Assembly (NCBI RefSeq): GCF_905201705.1
Contig: NZ_CAJKOX010000025.1
Location: 1 to 64,000, forward strand
Source: an uncultured Marvinbryantia sp.
Lineage (GTDB): Bacteria; Bacillota; Clostridia; Lachnospirales; Lachnospiraceae
DNA: 64,000 bases
Direction: 5' to 3'
This document shows positions 25,570 through 34,203 of this stretch, piece after piece (position 1 is the first letter of the stretch; each line of letters begins with the position of its first letter). A model generated the notes under the pieces. It was not told the origin of the DNA. It saw only the letters and a list, made by a program, of their open reading frames with translations, and did no database searches. The position numbers were made by a program, and so were the translations under genes.

Positions 25570-27069
25570 GTGAGAAAGAGAAAAGTGAAGAGAGCAAGTG
25601 GAATTTTACTGCCGGTGAGCAGTCTTCCGTCCCCCTACGGGATCGGAATGTTTTCAAAGAGCGCATATGATTTTGTTGATTTTCTGGTAGAGGCGGGGCA
25701 GACCTACTGGCAGATCCTGCCGCTGGGACCGACCAGCTACGGGGACTCGCCCTACCAGTCGTTTTCCACGTTCGCGGGGAATCCTTATTTTATCGACCTG
25801 GAGGCGCTGATCGAGGAGGGCGTGCTCACGAAAGCGGAGTGCAGAAAGGCGGATTGCGGGCAGGAGCCGCGCTATGTCGATTACGGTCAGCTCTACGACA
25901 AGCGCCTTGCGCTGCTGAGAAAGGCGTATGAGCGCAGTGAGATCGGCAAGGACGCGGATTTCCTGAAATTTGTGGATGAAAATCAATCATGGCTGAAAGA
26001 CTATGCATTATTCATGGCAGTGAAAAAGTGCTTTGACGGCGCTTCCTGGCTGGAATGGGCGGAGGATATCCGTCTGCGCTGGGGAAATGCTCTGGACTAT
26101 TATTACAGGGAATATGCGGAAGAAATCGAATTTTATGAGTATCTTCAGTATAAATTCATGCAGCACTGGAAAAAACTGAAAAAATACGCCAACGAGCAGG
26201 GCATCCGCATCATCGGGGATATTCCGATCTATGTGGCGCTGGACAGCGCCGATGTGTGGGCGCATCCGGGACTGTTTCAGATGGATGAGACCGGCAAGCC
26301 GAAGGCAGTGGCAGGCTGCCCACCCGATGCATTCTCCGAGACGGGACAGCTCTGGGGCAATCCGCTGTACCGCTGGGATGTTCACAAGAACCAGGACTAT
26401 GACTGGTGGACGCGCCGCATGAAGCACTGCTACGAGCTTTATGACGTGGTGCGTATCGACCATTTCAGAGGCTTTGACGAATACTTCTCCATCCCCTATG
26501 GCGCGAAGGACGCCACCGACGGCAAGTGGGAGAAGGGACCGGGCATGGATCTGTTCCGCACGCTGGAGAGGAAGCTGGGCAAAAAGGATGTCATTGCGGA
26601 GGACCTTGGGCTCATGACGGATTCCGTGCGTAAGCTGGTGAAGGAGAGCGGCTATCCGAATATGAAGGTGCTTGGCTTCGCATTTGATGTTGACGGGCTC
26701 AGCGATCATCTGCCCCACAACTATGACAAAAACTGTGTGGTATACACCGGCACGCACGACAACGAAACACTGATGCAGTGGTACGACGGCCTGAAGGGCA
26801 AGGAGCTTGCCTTTGTGCAGGATTACATGAACAATAAACGCACGCCGCACGAGGAGGTGCGCTGGGATTTCATCCGCCTTGCGATGCTGAGCGTTGCGGA
26901 TACCTGCATCATCCCGATCCAGGACTATCTTGGCTTTGGAAAAGAAGCGCGCATGAATTTCCCGTCCACACTGGGCGAAAACTGGAAGTGGCGTCTGAAA
27001 AAAGGCGATATCACAAAAGCGCTGACAAAGGAAATTTATCACATAACAAAACTGAGCTGCAGACTGTAG
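25570..27069 (+). CDS. malQ: 4-alpha-glucanotransferase (amylomaltase, GH77)
   Basis: A 499-residue cytoplasmic enzyme that transfers glucan chains between maltodextrins. The family start ASGILLPVSSLPSPYGIG is present. The catalytic elements VRIDHFRGFDEYF (nucleophile Asp), ViAEDLG (acid/base Glu) and GTHDNET are intact. The reading starts with GTG at 25570 and has only a weak purine run upstream; a GTG five codons later is an alternative. No maltose transporter is adjacent. A composite repeat lies directly after the stop. Confidence 0.96.
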   Translation: MRKRKVKRASGILLPVSSLPSPYGIGMFSKSAYDFVDFLVEAGQTYWQILPLGPTSYGDSPYQSFSTFAGNPYFIDLEALIEEGVLTKAECRKADCGQEPRYVDYGQLYDKRLALLRKAYERSEIGKDADFLKFVDENQSWLKDYALFMAVKKCFDGASWLEWAEDIRLRWGNALDYYYREYAEEIEFYEYLQYKFMQHWKKLKKYANEQGIRIIGDIPIYVALDSADVWAHPGLFQMDETGKPKAVAGCPPDAFSETGQLWGNPLYRWDVHKNQDYDWWTRRMKHCYELYDVVRIDHFRGFDEYFSIPYGAKDATDGKWEKGPGMDLFRTLERKLGKKDVIAEDLGLMTDSVRKLVKESGYPNMKVLGFAFDVDGLSDHLPHNYDKNCVVYTGTHDNETLMQWYDGLKGKELAFVQDYMNNKRTPHEEVRWDFIRLAMLSVADTCIIPIQDYLGFGKEARMNFPSTLGENWKWRLKKGDITKALTKEIYHITKLSCRL

Positions 27070-27073
27070 AAAA

Positions 27074-27134
27074 CCCATTCGCGAAGCGAATTTTAAATGG
27101 ATTTGCGAGAGCGCTGTGAACGCAGTGAACAGCG
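27074..27134 (+). repeat. composite repeat A+B, copy 1
   Basis: Module A (27074-27108) begins CCCATTCGCGAAGCGAATTT and differs from the copy at 30848-30882 at one of 35 positions. It can fold through ATTCGC-GAA-GCGAAT. Module B (27111-27134) is a GC-shifted version of the palindrome (GCGCTGTGAACG / CAGTGAACAGCG). It lies between malQ and ecfA1. Confidence 0.9.
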
Positions 27135-27155
27135 GGAAGGGAATAAAGACGGAAA

Positions 27156-28019
27156 ATGGGAATTATCGAGGCAAAAAAGCTTTCGCATGATTATCAGAAG
27201 ATCGGGGAGGACGGCAGCGTGGAATCCGTCTACCGGGCGGTGGACGGCGTTGACCTTGACGTGGCGCCGGGGCAGTTTATCGCGATCCTGGGGCACAACG
27301 GCTCCGGGAAATCCACGCTGGCGAAGCATTTAAACGCGATTCTATTGCCGAGCGAGGGTTCGGTCTTTGTGGACGGCATGGATACGAAGGATATGGACAA
27401 GCTGGAGGAGATACGCCAGACGGCGGGAATGGTGTTCCAGAACCCGGACAACCAGATCATCGGCACTGTGGTGGATGAGGATGTTGCCTTTGGACCGGAA
27501 AATATGGGCGTTCCGACAGAGGAGATCATCGAACGTGTGGAAAACAGCCTGAAGACCGTCGGCATGTGGGAGTACCGCGCTCACTCGCCGAATCGCCTGT
27601 CGGGCGGACAGAAGCAGCGCGTGGCGATCGCCGGCGTAGTGGCGATGGAGCCGAAATGCATCGTGCTTGACGAGCCGACTGCTATGCTCGATCCGGTCGG
27701 AAGAAAGGAAGTTATCAGGGCGGCGCAAAAGCTTAACCGTGAAAAGGGCATCACGATCATTCTTATCACACATTATATGGAAGAGGTGGTCGAGGCAGAT
27801 CGCGTGATCGTGATGGATCAGGGAAAAATCCTGATGCAGGGGACGCCGCGCGAGGTGTTTTCCAGAGTAGAGGAGCTGAAGGAGCACCGGCTGGATGTGC
27901 CGCAGGTGACAATGCTCGCACATGAATTGCGAAAGAGCGGTCTTAACATCCCGGAGGGGATTCTGACGATTACGGAGCTTGCGGACGCGCTTGGAAAGGC
28001 GGGGCAGGAATGTCGATAA
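27156..28019 (+). CDS. ecfA1: energy-coupling factor transporter ATPase 1
   Basis: A 287-residue ATPase of the shared ECF module that drives vitamin and metal importers with interchangeable S components. It has Walker A GHNGSGKST, Q-loop FQNPDNQIIG, signature LSGGQKQRVAIAG and Walker B CIVLDEPTAMLD. It overlaps the second ATPase gene by 10 bp. In many Firmicutes this block directly follows rplQ; here it is about 23 kb away and flanked by repeats. Confidence 0.96.
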   Translation: MGIIEAKKLSHDYQKIGEDGSVESVYRAVDGVDLDVAPGQFIAILGHNGSGKSTLAKHLNAILLPSEGSVFVDGMDTKDMDKLEEIRQTAGMVFQNPDNQIIGTVVDEDVAFGPENMGVPTEEIIERVENSLKTVGMWEYRAHSPNRLSGGQKQRVAIAGVVAMEPKCIVLDEPTAMLDPVGRKEVIRAAQKLNREKGITIILITHYMEEVVEADRVIVMDQGKILMQGTPREVFSRVEELKEHRLDVPQVTMLAHELRKSGLNIPEGILTITELADALGKAGQECR

Positions 28020-28867
28020 AGATAGAGCATTTGAATTATATATACAGCCAGGGAACCGCCTACGAAAAGCAGGCGCTCACTGATATCAATCTGGAGCTGC
28101 CGGCCGGACAGTTTATTGGCATCATCGGGCACACCGGCTCCGGAAAATCAACGCTCATCCAGCATCTGAACGGACTTGTGCGGGCGACGAGCGGTACGAT
28201 CTATTATAATGGAGAGAACATTTATGCCGAAGGCTTTTCCATGAAGGAGCTGCGCAGCAAGGTCGGTCTGGTGTTCCAGTACCCGGAATATCAGCTTTTC
28301 GAGGTGGACGTGTTCACTGACGTGTGCTTTGGCCCGAAGAACCTTGGTCTGCCCAAAGACGAGGTGGAGGCGCGTGCGTACGAGGCGCTGCGGCAGGTTG
28401 GCTTAAAAGAGAAATACTATAAGAAGTCCCCGTTTGAGCTGTCGGGCGGGCAGAAGCGGCGCGCGGCGATCGCCGGTATCCTGGCGATGAAGCCGGAGGT
28501 GCTGATCCTCGACGAGCCGACGGCGGGGCTTGACCCGCGCGGGCGCGACAACATTCTCGACCAGATCGCACAGCTTCACGAGGAGCGGGGCATTACGGTT
28601 GTGCTTGTCTCGCACAGCATGGAGGATATCGCGAAATATGTGGAGCGCATTATTGTTATGCAAAAAGGGCATGTGCGCTTCGACGACGAGCCGCGAAAGG
28701 TGTTTGAACATTATCAGGAGCTGGAGCAGATCGGTCTGGCAGCGCCGCAGGTGACATATGTGATGCAGGAGCTGAAAAAACGCGGAATGCAGGTGGATAC
28801 GGGCGCGATGACCGTTGAGGAGGCGCGCGCGTCCATTCTGGCGTGCATGGGGCAGGTGAAATTATGA
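28010..28867 (+). CDS. ecfA2: energy-coupling factor transporter ATPase 2
   Basis: A 285-residue partner ATPase. It has Walker A GHTGSGKST, Q-loop FQYPEYQLFE, signature LSGGQKRRAAIAGIL and DEPTAGLD. FQYPEYQLFE is typical of the second ECF ATPase, and the pair forms the A/A-prime heterodimer. It overlaps both neighbours (10 bp upstream; an ATGA stop/start overlap with ecfT), indicating one translationally coupled operon. Confidence 0.96.
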   Translation: MSIKIEHLNYIYSQGTAYEKQALTDINLELPAGQFIGIIGHTGSGKSTLIQHLNGLVRATSGTIYYNGENIYAEGFSMKELRSKVGLVFQYPEYQLFEVDVFTDVCFGPKNLGLPKDEVEARAYEALRQVGLKEKYYKKSPFELSGGQKRRAAIAGILAMKPEVLILDEPTAGLDPRGRDNILDQIAQLHEERGITVVLVSHSMEDIAKYVERIIVMQKGHVRFDDEPRKVFEHYQELEQIGLAAPQVTYVMQELKKRGMQVDTGAMTVEEARASILACMGQVKL

Positions 28868-29670
28868 TCAGAGATATTACAATCGGGCAATATTATCCGG
28901 CGGATTCCGTGATCCACCGGCTCGACCCGCGCACGAAGCTGGTGGGTACGCTGGTCTTTATCTTCTCACTGTTCCTGTTCCGCTCCTTTGCGGCTTACGT
29001 GGTGGCGACGATCTGCCTGGCGGCTGTCATCAGGGCTTCGAAGGTACCCTTTGGGTTTATGGTAAAGGGCTTAAAGTCCATTATGATCCTGCTGATGATC
29101 ACAGTGGTCTTTAATATGTTCCTGACGCCGGGCACACCGCTTGTTAAAATATGGAGGCTGACGATCACGCAGGAGGGTGTGAAGCAGGCGGCGTTTATGG
29201 CGATCCGTCTTACGTACCTTATCATCGGCTCCTCGGTGATGACGCTTACCACGACGCCGAACCAGCTTACGGACGGCATGGAAAAAGGACTGCGCCCCTT
29301 AAATAAGCTGCATGTGCCGGTGCATGAGGTGGCGATGATGATGTCGATCGCACTGCGCTTTATCCCGATCCTTCTGGAGGAGACGGACAAGATCATGAAG
29401 GCACAGATGGCGCGCGGTGCGGATTTTGAGAGCGGCGGGCTGATCCAGAAGGCAAAAAGCATGGTGCCGCTTCTGGTGCCGCTGTTTATTTCCGCCTTTC
29501 GCCGTGCAAACGATCTGGCGATGGCGATGGAGGCGCGCGGCTATCACGGCGGCGAGGGACGCACAAAAATGAAACCGCTGAAGTACCAGAAGCGCGACCA
29601 TATGGCTTATCTTGCGATGGTGCTGTATCTTCTGGCGATGTACGCGGCGAAGAGGATTGCAGGGTTTTAG
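28864..29670 (+). CDS. ecfT: energy-coupling factor transporter transmembrane protein EcfT
   Basis: A 268-residue membrane scaffold linking the ECF ATPases with S components. About six hydrophobic helices are followed by the two coupling motifs, of which the second reads AQMARGADF and the region AMEARGYHG carries the ARG core. The start at 28864 overlaps the ecfA2 stop as ATGA. No S-component gene occurs in the window, as expected for a group-II shared module. Confidence 0.95.
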   Translation: MIRDITIGQYYPADSVIHRLDPRTKLVGTLVFIFSLFLFRSFAAYVVATICLAAVIRASKVPFGFMVKGLKSIMILLMITVVFNMFLTPGTPLVKIWRLTITQEGVKQAAFMAIRLTYLIIGSSVMTLTTTPNQLTDGMEKGLRPLNKLHVPVHEVAMMMSIALRFIPILLEETDKIMKAQMARGADFESGGLIQKAKSMVPLLVPLFISAFRRANDLAMAMEARGYHGGEGRTKMKPLKYQKRDHMAYLAMVLYLLAMYAAKRIAGF

Positions 29671-29673
29671 AAA

Positions 29674-30411
29674 ATGAAGAGAGTAAAGCTGATCGTTGCA
29701 TACGATGGAACCAATTACAGCGGCTGGCAGATCCAGCCAAACGCCGTCACTATAGAGAGTGTGCTGAATCGGCATCTGTCGGAGCTTTTAAAAGAGCCGA
29801 TCAAAGTGATCGGAGCAAGCCGGACAGACGCAGGGGTCCATGCGCTCGGAAACGTGGCGGTGTTTGATACATCGGCGAGGATGCCGGCGGAGAAGATTTC
29901 CTACGCGATGAATACAAGACTGCCGCAGGACATCCGCATCCAGGATTCCTGCGAGGTGGCGGCTGATTTTCATCCGCGCTTCTGCAATACGGTGAAAACC
30001 TATGAGTATCGCATTTTAAACCGCAGATTCCCTGACCCGACCAGACGGCTTTACTCATTGTTTTATTATTATCCGCTGGATGTGGAAAAAATGCGCCGGG
30101 CGCTTGGCTTTTTGGTCGGAGAGCATGATTTTAAGAGTCTCTGTACGCACAAGGAAGAGGTGGAAAACACTGTCCGCACTATTTACTCGGCGGATATAGA
30201 AAAGGACGGCGATATGATCACCATCCGCATCTGCGGAAACGGATTTCTGTACAACATGGTGCGCATCATCGTGGGAACGGTTTTGCGTGTGGGAAGCGGC
30301 TACTACGAGCCGGAATATATGCAGGAGCTGCTCGCGGCAAAGGACAGGCAGGCAGCAGGCGAAACAGCGCCGCCGCAGGGGCTGACGCTGCTTGAAATCA
30401 AATATGTTTAG
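29674..30411 (+). CDS. truA: tRNA pseudouridine synthase A
   Basis: A 245-residue enzyme modifying uridines 38-40 of tRNA anticodon arms. The catalytic Asp52 lies in GASRTDAGVHALGN. Other family segments are DGTNYSGWQIQPN at the N-terminus and GNGFLYNMVRIIVGT near the end. It follows ecfT by 3 bp, the common Firmicutes order, but the rplM-rpsI genes that often follow are missing. Its stop overlaps the convergent XRE gene by 4 bp. Confidence 0.97.
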   Translation: MKRVKLIVAYDGTNYSGWQIQPNAVTIESVLNRHLSELLKEPIKVIGASRTDAGVHALGNVAVFDTSARMPAEKISYAMNTRLPQDIRIQDSCEVAADFHPRFCNTVKTYEYRILNRRFPDPTRRLYSLFYYYPLDVEKMRRALGFLVGEHDFKSLCTHKEEVENTVRTIYSADIEKDGDMITIRICGNGFLYNMVRIIVGTVLRVGSGYYEPEYMQELLAAKDRQAAGETAPPQGLTLLEIKYV

Positions 30412-30743
30412 TAGATCCCTTTTGCCGCCAGATGAAATCCTGCAAATGCGATCATAGTTTCCTGGATCGCCTCATCCATCAGACCGAAATTCTGAAATAA
30501 CCATTCCGGAGGGTGTTGGATCGGGTGTGTTATTTCTGCGTAATCCGGGCGGATCAGATATTCCACGGGCACCCGGTAGAAATCAGCGATCAGCAGAAGT
30601 GTTTCGAAAGACGGAATGCGCCTGTCCGTTTCATAATTTGAGTAAGCGGCACGTTCGATGTGGAGCAGAGCGCTGAACTGTTCCTGCGTCAGATGACGGT
30701 CATCACGTAAAAGGTGCAGCTTTGTTCCTAAACTTTCATTCAT
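30408..30743 (-). CDS. XRE-family transcriptional regulator
   Basis: A 111-residue protein with an N-terminal Cro/CI helix-turn-helix (residues about 8-62; LTQEQFSALLHIERAAYSNYE then VPVEYLI). The C-terminal 45 residues are unassigned. It is monocistronic on the minus strand and convergent with truA. A GGGGGAACGAG-type site precedes the start on the minus strand. Target unknown. Confidence 0.85.
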   Translation of the reverse strand: MNESLGTKLHLLRDDRHLTQEQFSALLHIERAAYSNYETDRRIPSFETLLLIADFYRVPVEYLIRPDYAEITHPIQHPPEWLFQNFGLMDEAIQETMIAFAGFHLAAKGIY

Positions 30744-30793
30744 AACTCGTTCCCCCTTCCGCAGACAGTGGGTTTTGGTTACTGTTCAGGTCA

Positions 30794-30818
30794 GGACTTT
30801 GCATTCACTGCAAAGTCC
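30794..30818. repeat. perfect inverted repeat in the gap upstream of the XRE gene
   Basis: GGACTTTGCA, loop TTCAC, TGCAAAGTCC: a 10-bp perfect stem. It lies about 50 bp upstream of the XRE start codon, so it could be an operator or a hairpin. Confidence 0.6.
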
Positions 30819-30847
30819 GTAAGAAAGTGACACAGGTGTGAGCAAAT

Positions 30848-30911
30848 CCCATTCGCGGAGCGAATTTTAAATGGATTTGCGAATGTTACTGTGAACGACG
30901 TGAACAGTAAC
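30848..30911 (+). repeat. composite repeat A+B, copy 2
   Basis: Module A at 30848-30882 (one mismatch to copy 1) is followed by module B at 30885-30911, with arms GTTACTGT and ACAGTAAC. Orientation and order match copy 1, so the ecfA1-ecfA2-ecfT-truA-XRE block lies between direct copies. Confidence 0.9.
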
Positions 30912-30939
30912 GGATTTTGCGTTACTGCTGCGGGGTATG

Positions 30940-31389
30940 TTACAGTTGCATTGTACTTAGATAGCTATTATGATATCTTCCGTCGAAGGTGACGTCCTCG
31001 CCGAACCAGGCGGGCGGCAGAAAAGCGTTCGCGGTTTCCTCATCCGGAAACTCCACCTCGGCAAGAACGAGCGGCGCAAACGGCGCTTCAAAAATGTCAA
31101 GCTCAATTTTGAGACCGTTTTCGACAGGAATCACATAGCGTTTTTTGGAGATGAAATTTCCATCCACCTTTTCTTTTAAATGAAGGTATGCCGTCTCATT
31201 CAGCGGCAGATTGTACTCCTCGCGGCACATCATACCCGCGCCCTTGTAGGTGAATATATAGTCGTTATCCTGCCGGCGGATGCGCATCACCGGTTCGGTG
31301 CAGAGATACCCCTGCTCGATGATGTGAAAGGGGTATTGTGCAAGGTCGCCCGGCAGCTCCTTTATCAGAAATTTTCGTTCGATTTCCAT
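30940..31389 (-). CDS. CYTH-domain protein (triphosphate tunnel family)
   Basis: A 149-residue protein with the diagnostic ExExK start (EIERK, residues 2-6) and a beta-strand pattern with internal charged residues (MRIRRQDN, FTYKG, KKRYVIP, LELDIF-like, EVEFP), forming the triphosphate tunnel. Relatives hydrolyse inorganic triphosphate or thiamine triphosphate, or act as adenylate cyclases. The start at 31389 has AAGGAGGA upstream on the minus strand; an ATG 26 codons earlier lacks one. Confidence 0.9.
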   Translation of the reverse strand: MEIERKFLIKELPGDLAQYPFHIIEQGYLCTEPVMRIRRQDNDYIFTYKGAGMMCREEYNLPLNETAYLHLKEKVDGNFISKKRYVIPVENGLKIELDIFEAPFAPLVLAEVEFPDEETANAFLPPAWFGEDVTFDGRYHNSYLSTMQL

Positions 31390-31416
31390 TTCATCCTCCT
31401 TATGTTCTACTATATC

Positions 31417-31445
31417 TTGACGATAAACAGCAGATGATATACAAT
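31417..31445 (+). promoter_or_regulatory. promoter of the DJ-1 family gene
   Basis: TTGACG at 31417-31422, a 17-bp spacer and TACAAT at 31440-31445. The ATG lies 61 bp downstream with AAAGGAG before it. Confidence 0.6.
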
Positions 31446-31506
31446 ATCTTTGAAATAATTTTAGCAAAGGAAAAAAATGGTGTCAAGGTGAAAGGAGTGT
31501 CCGATT

Positions 31507-32055
31507 ATGACTAAAGTATATGTGTTTCTTGCGGATGGATTTGAGGAAATCGAGGGACTGACAGTGGTGGATCTGCTGCGCCGTGCGGGTGCGGAGGTGA
31601 CGACGGTTTCCATTAACGGGACAAAGAAGGTTTGCGGTTCGCATAATATCCGGCTGGAGGCGGACGCGCTGTTTGAGGAGACGGATTACTCAGATGCGGC
31701 GATTCTGGTGCTGCCGGGCGGTATGCCGGGGACGAAGCATCTCGGAGCGCATAAAGGGCTGACAGAGCTGCTGCTGAAAGTGAATGAGGCGGGCGGCGGT
31801 ATTGCGGCGATCTGCGCGGCGCCGAGCGTGCTTGGGGACCTCAGGATCCTGAAGGGCAAAAAAGCAGTCTGCTATCCGGGCTTTGAGGAGCGTCTTGCGG
31901 GTGCTGATGTGCGGGCATGCAGCGTTGTCACAGACGGCAACGTGACGACCAGCCGCGGCATGGGGACGGCAATCGACTTCTCCCTGGAGCTGGTAAAACG
32001 GCTTTTCGGAGCGGAAAAAGCGGAAAATCTGGCAAAAGCGATTGTTTATCGTTAA
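31507..32055 (+). CDS. DJ-1/PfpI-family protein
   Basis: A 182-residue protein of the DJ-1/ThiJ/YajL clade. Nucleophile Cys103 sits in the elbow AAICAAPSVLG, and the supporting Glu is in DGFEEIE (residue 16). The family size is 180-195. Members are reported as glyoxalases, deglycases or redox-linked chaperones; the activity here is open. It is monocistronic before the tig operon. Confidence 0.93.
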   Translation: MTKVYVFLADGFEEIEGLTVVDLLRRAGAEVTTVSINGTKKVCGSHNIRLEADALFEETDYSDAAILVLPGGMPGTKHLGAHKGLTELLLKVNEAGGGIAAICAAPSVLGDLRILKGKKAVCYPGFEERLAGADVRACSVVTDGNVTTSRGMGTAIDFSLELVKRLFGAEKAENLAKAIVYR

Positions 32056-32168
32056 AAAAATACTAGCCTTTTTCGAAAATGTGTGCTATTATCATACAAT
32101 GACTGTGAATATGGGAACGTGCGCCCATTTCAATCGAATGAATGTATATTAAGGAGGAACTATCCAAG

Positions 32169-33455
32169 ATGAGTTTGAAAGTAGAGAACTTAGAGCACAA
32201 TATGGTGAAGCTTACCATCGAAGTGAGCGCGGATGAATTTGAGAAGGCAATGCAGAGCGCTTATGTAAAGAACAAAGGAAGAATCAACATTCCGGGCTTT
32301 CGCAGGGGCAAAGCGCCGCGTCAGATGATTGAAAAAATGTATGGCGCAGCTATTTTCTACGAAGATGCGGCCAATGAGATCATTCCGTCCGCATATGACA
32401 GAGAAGTGGCGGAGTGCGATCTGGAGCTGGTATCCCAGCCGAAGATCGAGGTGACACAGATCGAAAAGGGACAGCCGTTCATTTTTACTGCAGAGGTAGC
32501 GGTAAAGCCGGAGGTAACGCTTGGCGAGTACAAGGGACTTGAGGTGCCGAAGGCAGACCTCACAGTAACAGACGAAGAGATTGACGCAGAAGTAGATAAA
32601 GAGCGCGAGAAAAACTCCAGAATGATCGACGTGGACGATCGTGCGGTTGCAAACGGCGACAGCATCAAGCTTGATTTCGACGGCTCCGTGGATGGCGTTC
32701 CGTTTGAGGGAGGCAAGGCGGAAAACTATGATCTTGTTATCGGCAGCGGCAGCTTTATTCCGGGCTTTGAGGAGCAGCTTGTCGGCGCAGAGATCGGCAA
32801 GGAGCTGGATGTAAATGTAACTTTCCCGGAGGAGTACCATGCAAAAGAGCTGGCTGGCAAGGCGGCTGTGTTCAAATGCAAGGTGAATGAGATCAAGGTG
32901 AAGGAGCTTCCGGAGGCGGACGACGATTTCGCACAGGATGTTTCCGAGTTTGATACGCTTGCAGAATATAAGGAAGATATTAAGAAGAGACTGACAGAGA
33001 AGAAGGAGACAGAGGCTAAGAACGCAAAGGAAACGGCTGCATTGGAGAAGGCTGTGGAAAATGCGCAGATGGATATCCCGGCTGCTATGATCGACAACCA
33101 GGTAAGACAGATGGCGGACGACTTTGCAAGAAGAATCCAGTCACAGGGCATCTCTCTGGAGCAGTATCTGCAGTTTACCGGTATGACCGCCGACAAGCTG
33201 CTTGACCAGATGCGTCCGGAAGCGGAAAAGCGCATTAAGAACAGCCTGGTTCTGGAAGCGATCGCAAAAGCAGAGAGCTTCGAGATCAGCGATGAAAAAG
33301 TAGAAGAAGAAATCAACAAGATGGCAGAGACCTACAAGATGGAAGCAGACAAGGTAAAAGAGCTGCTTGGAGAAGCGGGCGTCGCTCAGATGAAGAACGA
33401 CCTTGGCATCCAGGAGGCAGTAAACTTCCTTCGCGATTCTGCTGTGGAGGTCTAG
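32169..33455 (+). CDS. tig: trigger factor
   Basis: A 428-residue ribosome-bound chaperone and prolyl isomerase. The ribosome-binding signature appears as GFRRGKAPRQMIEKMYG near residue 44. The FKBP domain lies about 150-240 (DSIKLDFDGSVDGVPFEGG), followed by the long helical C-terminal chaperone arms. The start at 32169 gives the conserved N-terminus; AAGGAGG lies 11 bases upstream. It heads the order tig-clpP-clpX-lon-engB conserved in Clostridia. Confidence 0.97.
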   Translation: MSLKVENLEHNMVKLTIEVSADEFEKAMQSAYVKNKGRINIPGFRRGKAPRQMIEKMYGAAIFYEDAANEIIPSAYDREVAECDLELVSQPKIEVTQIEKGQPFIFTAEVAVKPEVTLGEYKGLEVPKADLTVTDEEIDAEVDKEREKNSRMIDVDDRAVANGDSIKLDFDGSVDGVPFEGGKAENYDLVIGSGSFIPGFEEQLVGAEIGKELDVNVTFPEEYHAKELAGKAAVFKCKVNEIKVKELPEADDDFAQDVSEFDTLAEYKEDIKKRLTEKKETEAKNAKETAALEKAVENAQMDIPAAMIDNQVRQMADDFARRIQSQGISLEQYLQFTGMTADKLLDQMRPEAEKRIKNSLVLEAIAKAESFEISDEKVEEEINKMAETYKMEADKVKELLGEAGVAQMKNDLGIQEAVNFLRDSAVEV

Positions 33456-33535
33456 GTGTTTTTCCGGATTTTGAGAGCATGAGCGCGGAAAAATCCGAAG
33501 GCATCAGTTTTTTGAAAAGTAAAGGAGGCAGGACT

Positions 33536-34120
33536 ATGAGTTTTGTACCTTATGTAATCGAGCAGACCAGCAGGGGCGAGCGTTCTTACGATATTTACTC
33601 CAGACTGCTGAAGGACCGCATCATCTTCCTCGGCGAGGAAGTGACGGACGTCAGCGCGAATCTGATCGTTGCGCAGCTTCTGTTCCTGGAGTCGGAGGAT
33701 CCCGGGAAGGATATCCAGCTCTATATCAACAGTCCGGGCGGTTCTGTGAGTGCGGGCTGGGCAATTTACGACACGATGCAGTATATCAAATGCGATGTCT
33801 CGACGATCTGCATGGGCATGGCGGCGAGCATGGGAGCATTCCTGCTTGCGGGCGGTGCCAAGGGCAAGCGCTTTGCGCTCCCGAACGCGCAGATCATGAT
33901 CCATCAGCCGTCCGGCGGCGCCAAGGGGCAGGCCAGTGATATCAAGATCGTGGCGGAGGAGATTTTAAAGAGCAGAAAGCGTTTGAACGAGTATCTGGCA
34001 GCCAATACCGGGCAGCCGATCGACGTGATCGAGGCGGATACTGAGCGCGATAATTATATGACTGCCGAAGAAGCGAAGGCATACGGTCTGATCGACGCGG
34101 TGATCGCAAACAGACAGTAA
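33536..34120 (+). CDS. clpP: ATP-dependent Clp protease proteolytic subunit
   Basis: A 194-residue serine protease subunit forming the tetradecameric barrel. The catalytic triad is visible: Ser98 (GMAASMG), His123 (MIHQPSGG) and Asp172 (TERDNYM). The start at 33536 has AAAGGAGGC upstream; the ATG at 33479 would add 19 unrelated residues. It lies between tig and its unfoldase clpX. Confidence 0.98.
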   Translation: MSFVPYVIEQTSRGERSYDIYSRLLKDRIIFLGEEVTDVSANLIVAQLLFLESEDPGKDIQLYINSPGGSVSAGWAIYDTMQYIKCDVSTICMGMAASMGAFLLAGGAKGKRFALPNAQIMIHQPSGGAKGQASDIKIVAEEILKSRKRLNEYLAANTGQPIDVIEADTERDNYMTAEEAKAYGLIDAVIANRQ

Positions 34121-34125
34121 ATAAC

Positions 34126-34170
34126 AAGACTCCTGCAGCGGGCTGCCAGGCGGCAGCCTGTGGGAGTCTT
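34126..34170 (+). terminator. hairpin between clpP and clpX
   Basis: AAGACTCC pairs with GGAGTCTT around an inner GC-rich arm (CTGCAGCGGGCTGCC / GGCGGCAGCCTGTG). Only ATTGTAT follows, so it may act as a partial terminator or an mRNA stabiliser rather than a full stop. Confidence 0.5.
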
Positions 34171-34203
34171 ATTGTATATAACGATTTATATGAGGTGGAA
34201 TAT

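Noticed and set aside
26008..27078. 356-codon antisense frame over malQ
   Set aside because: Shadow of a full-length GH77 gene with all catalytic motifs.
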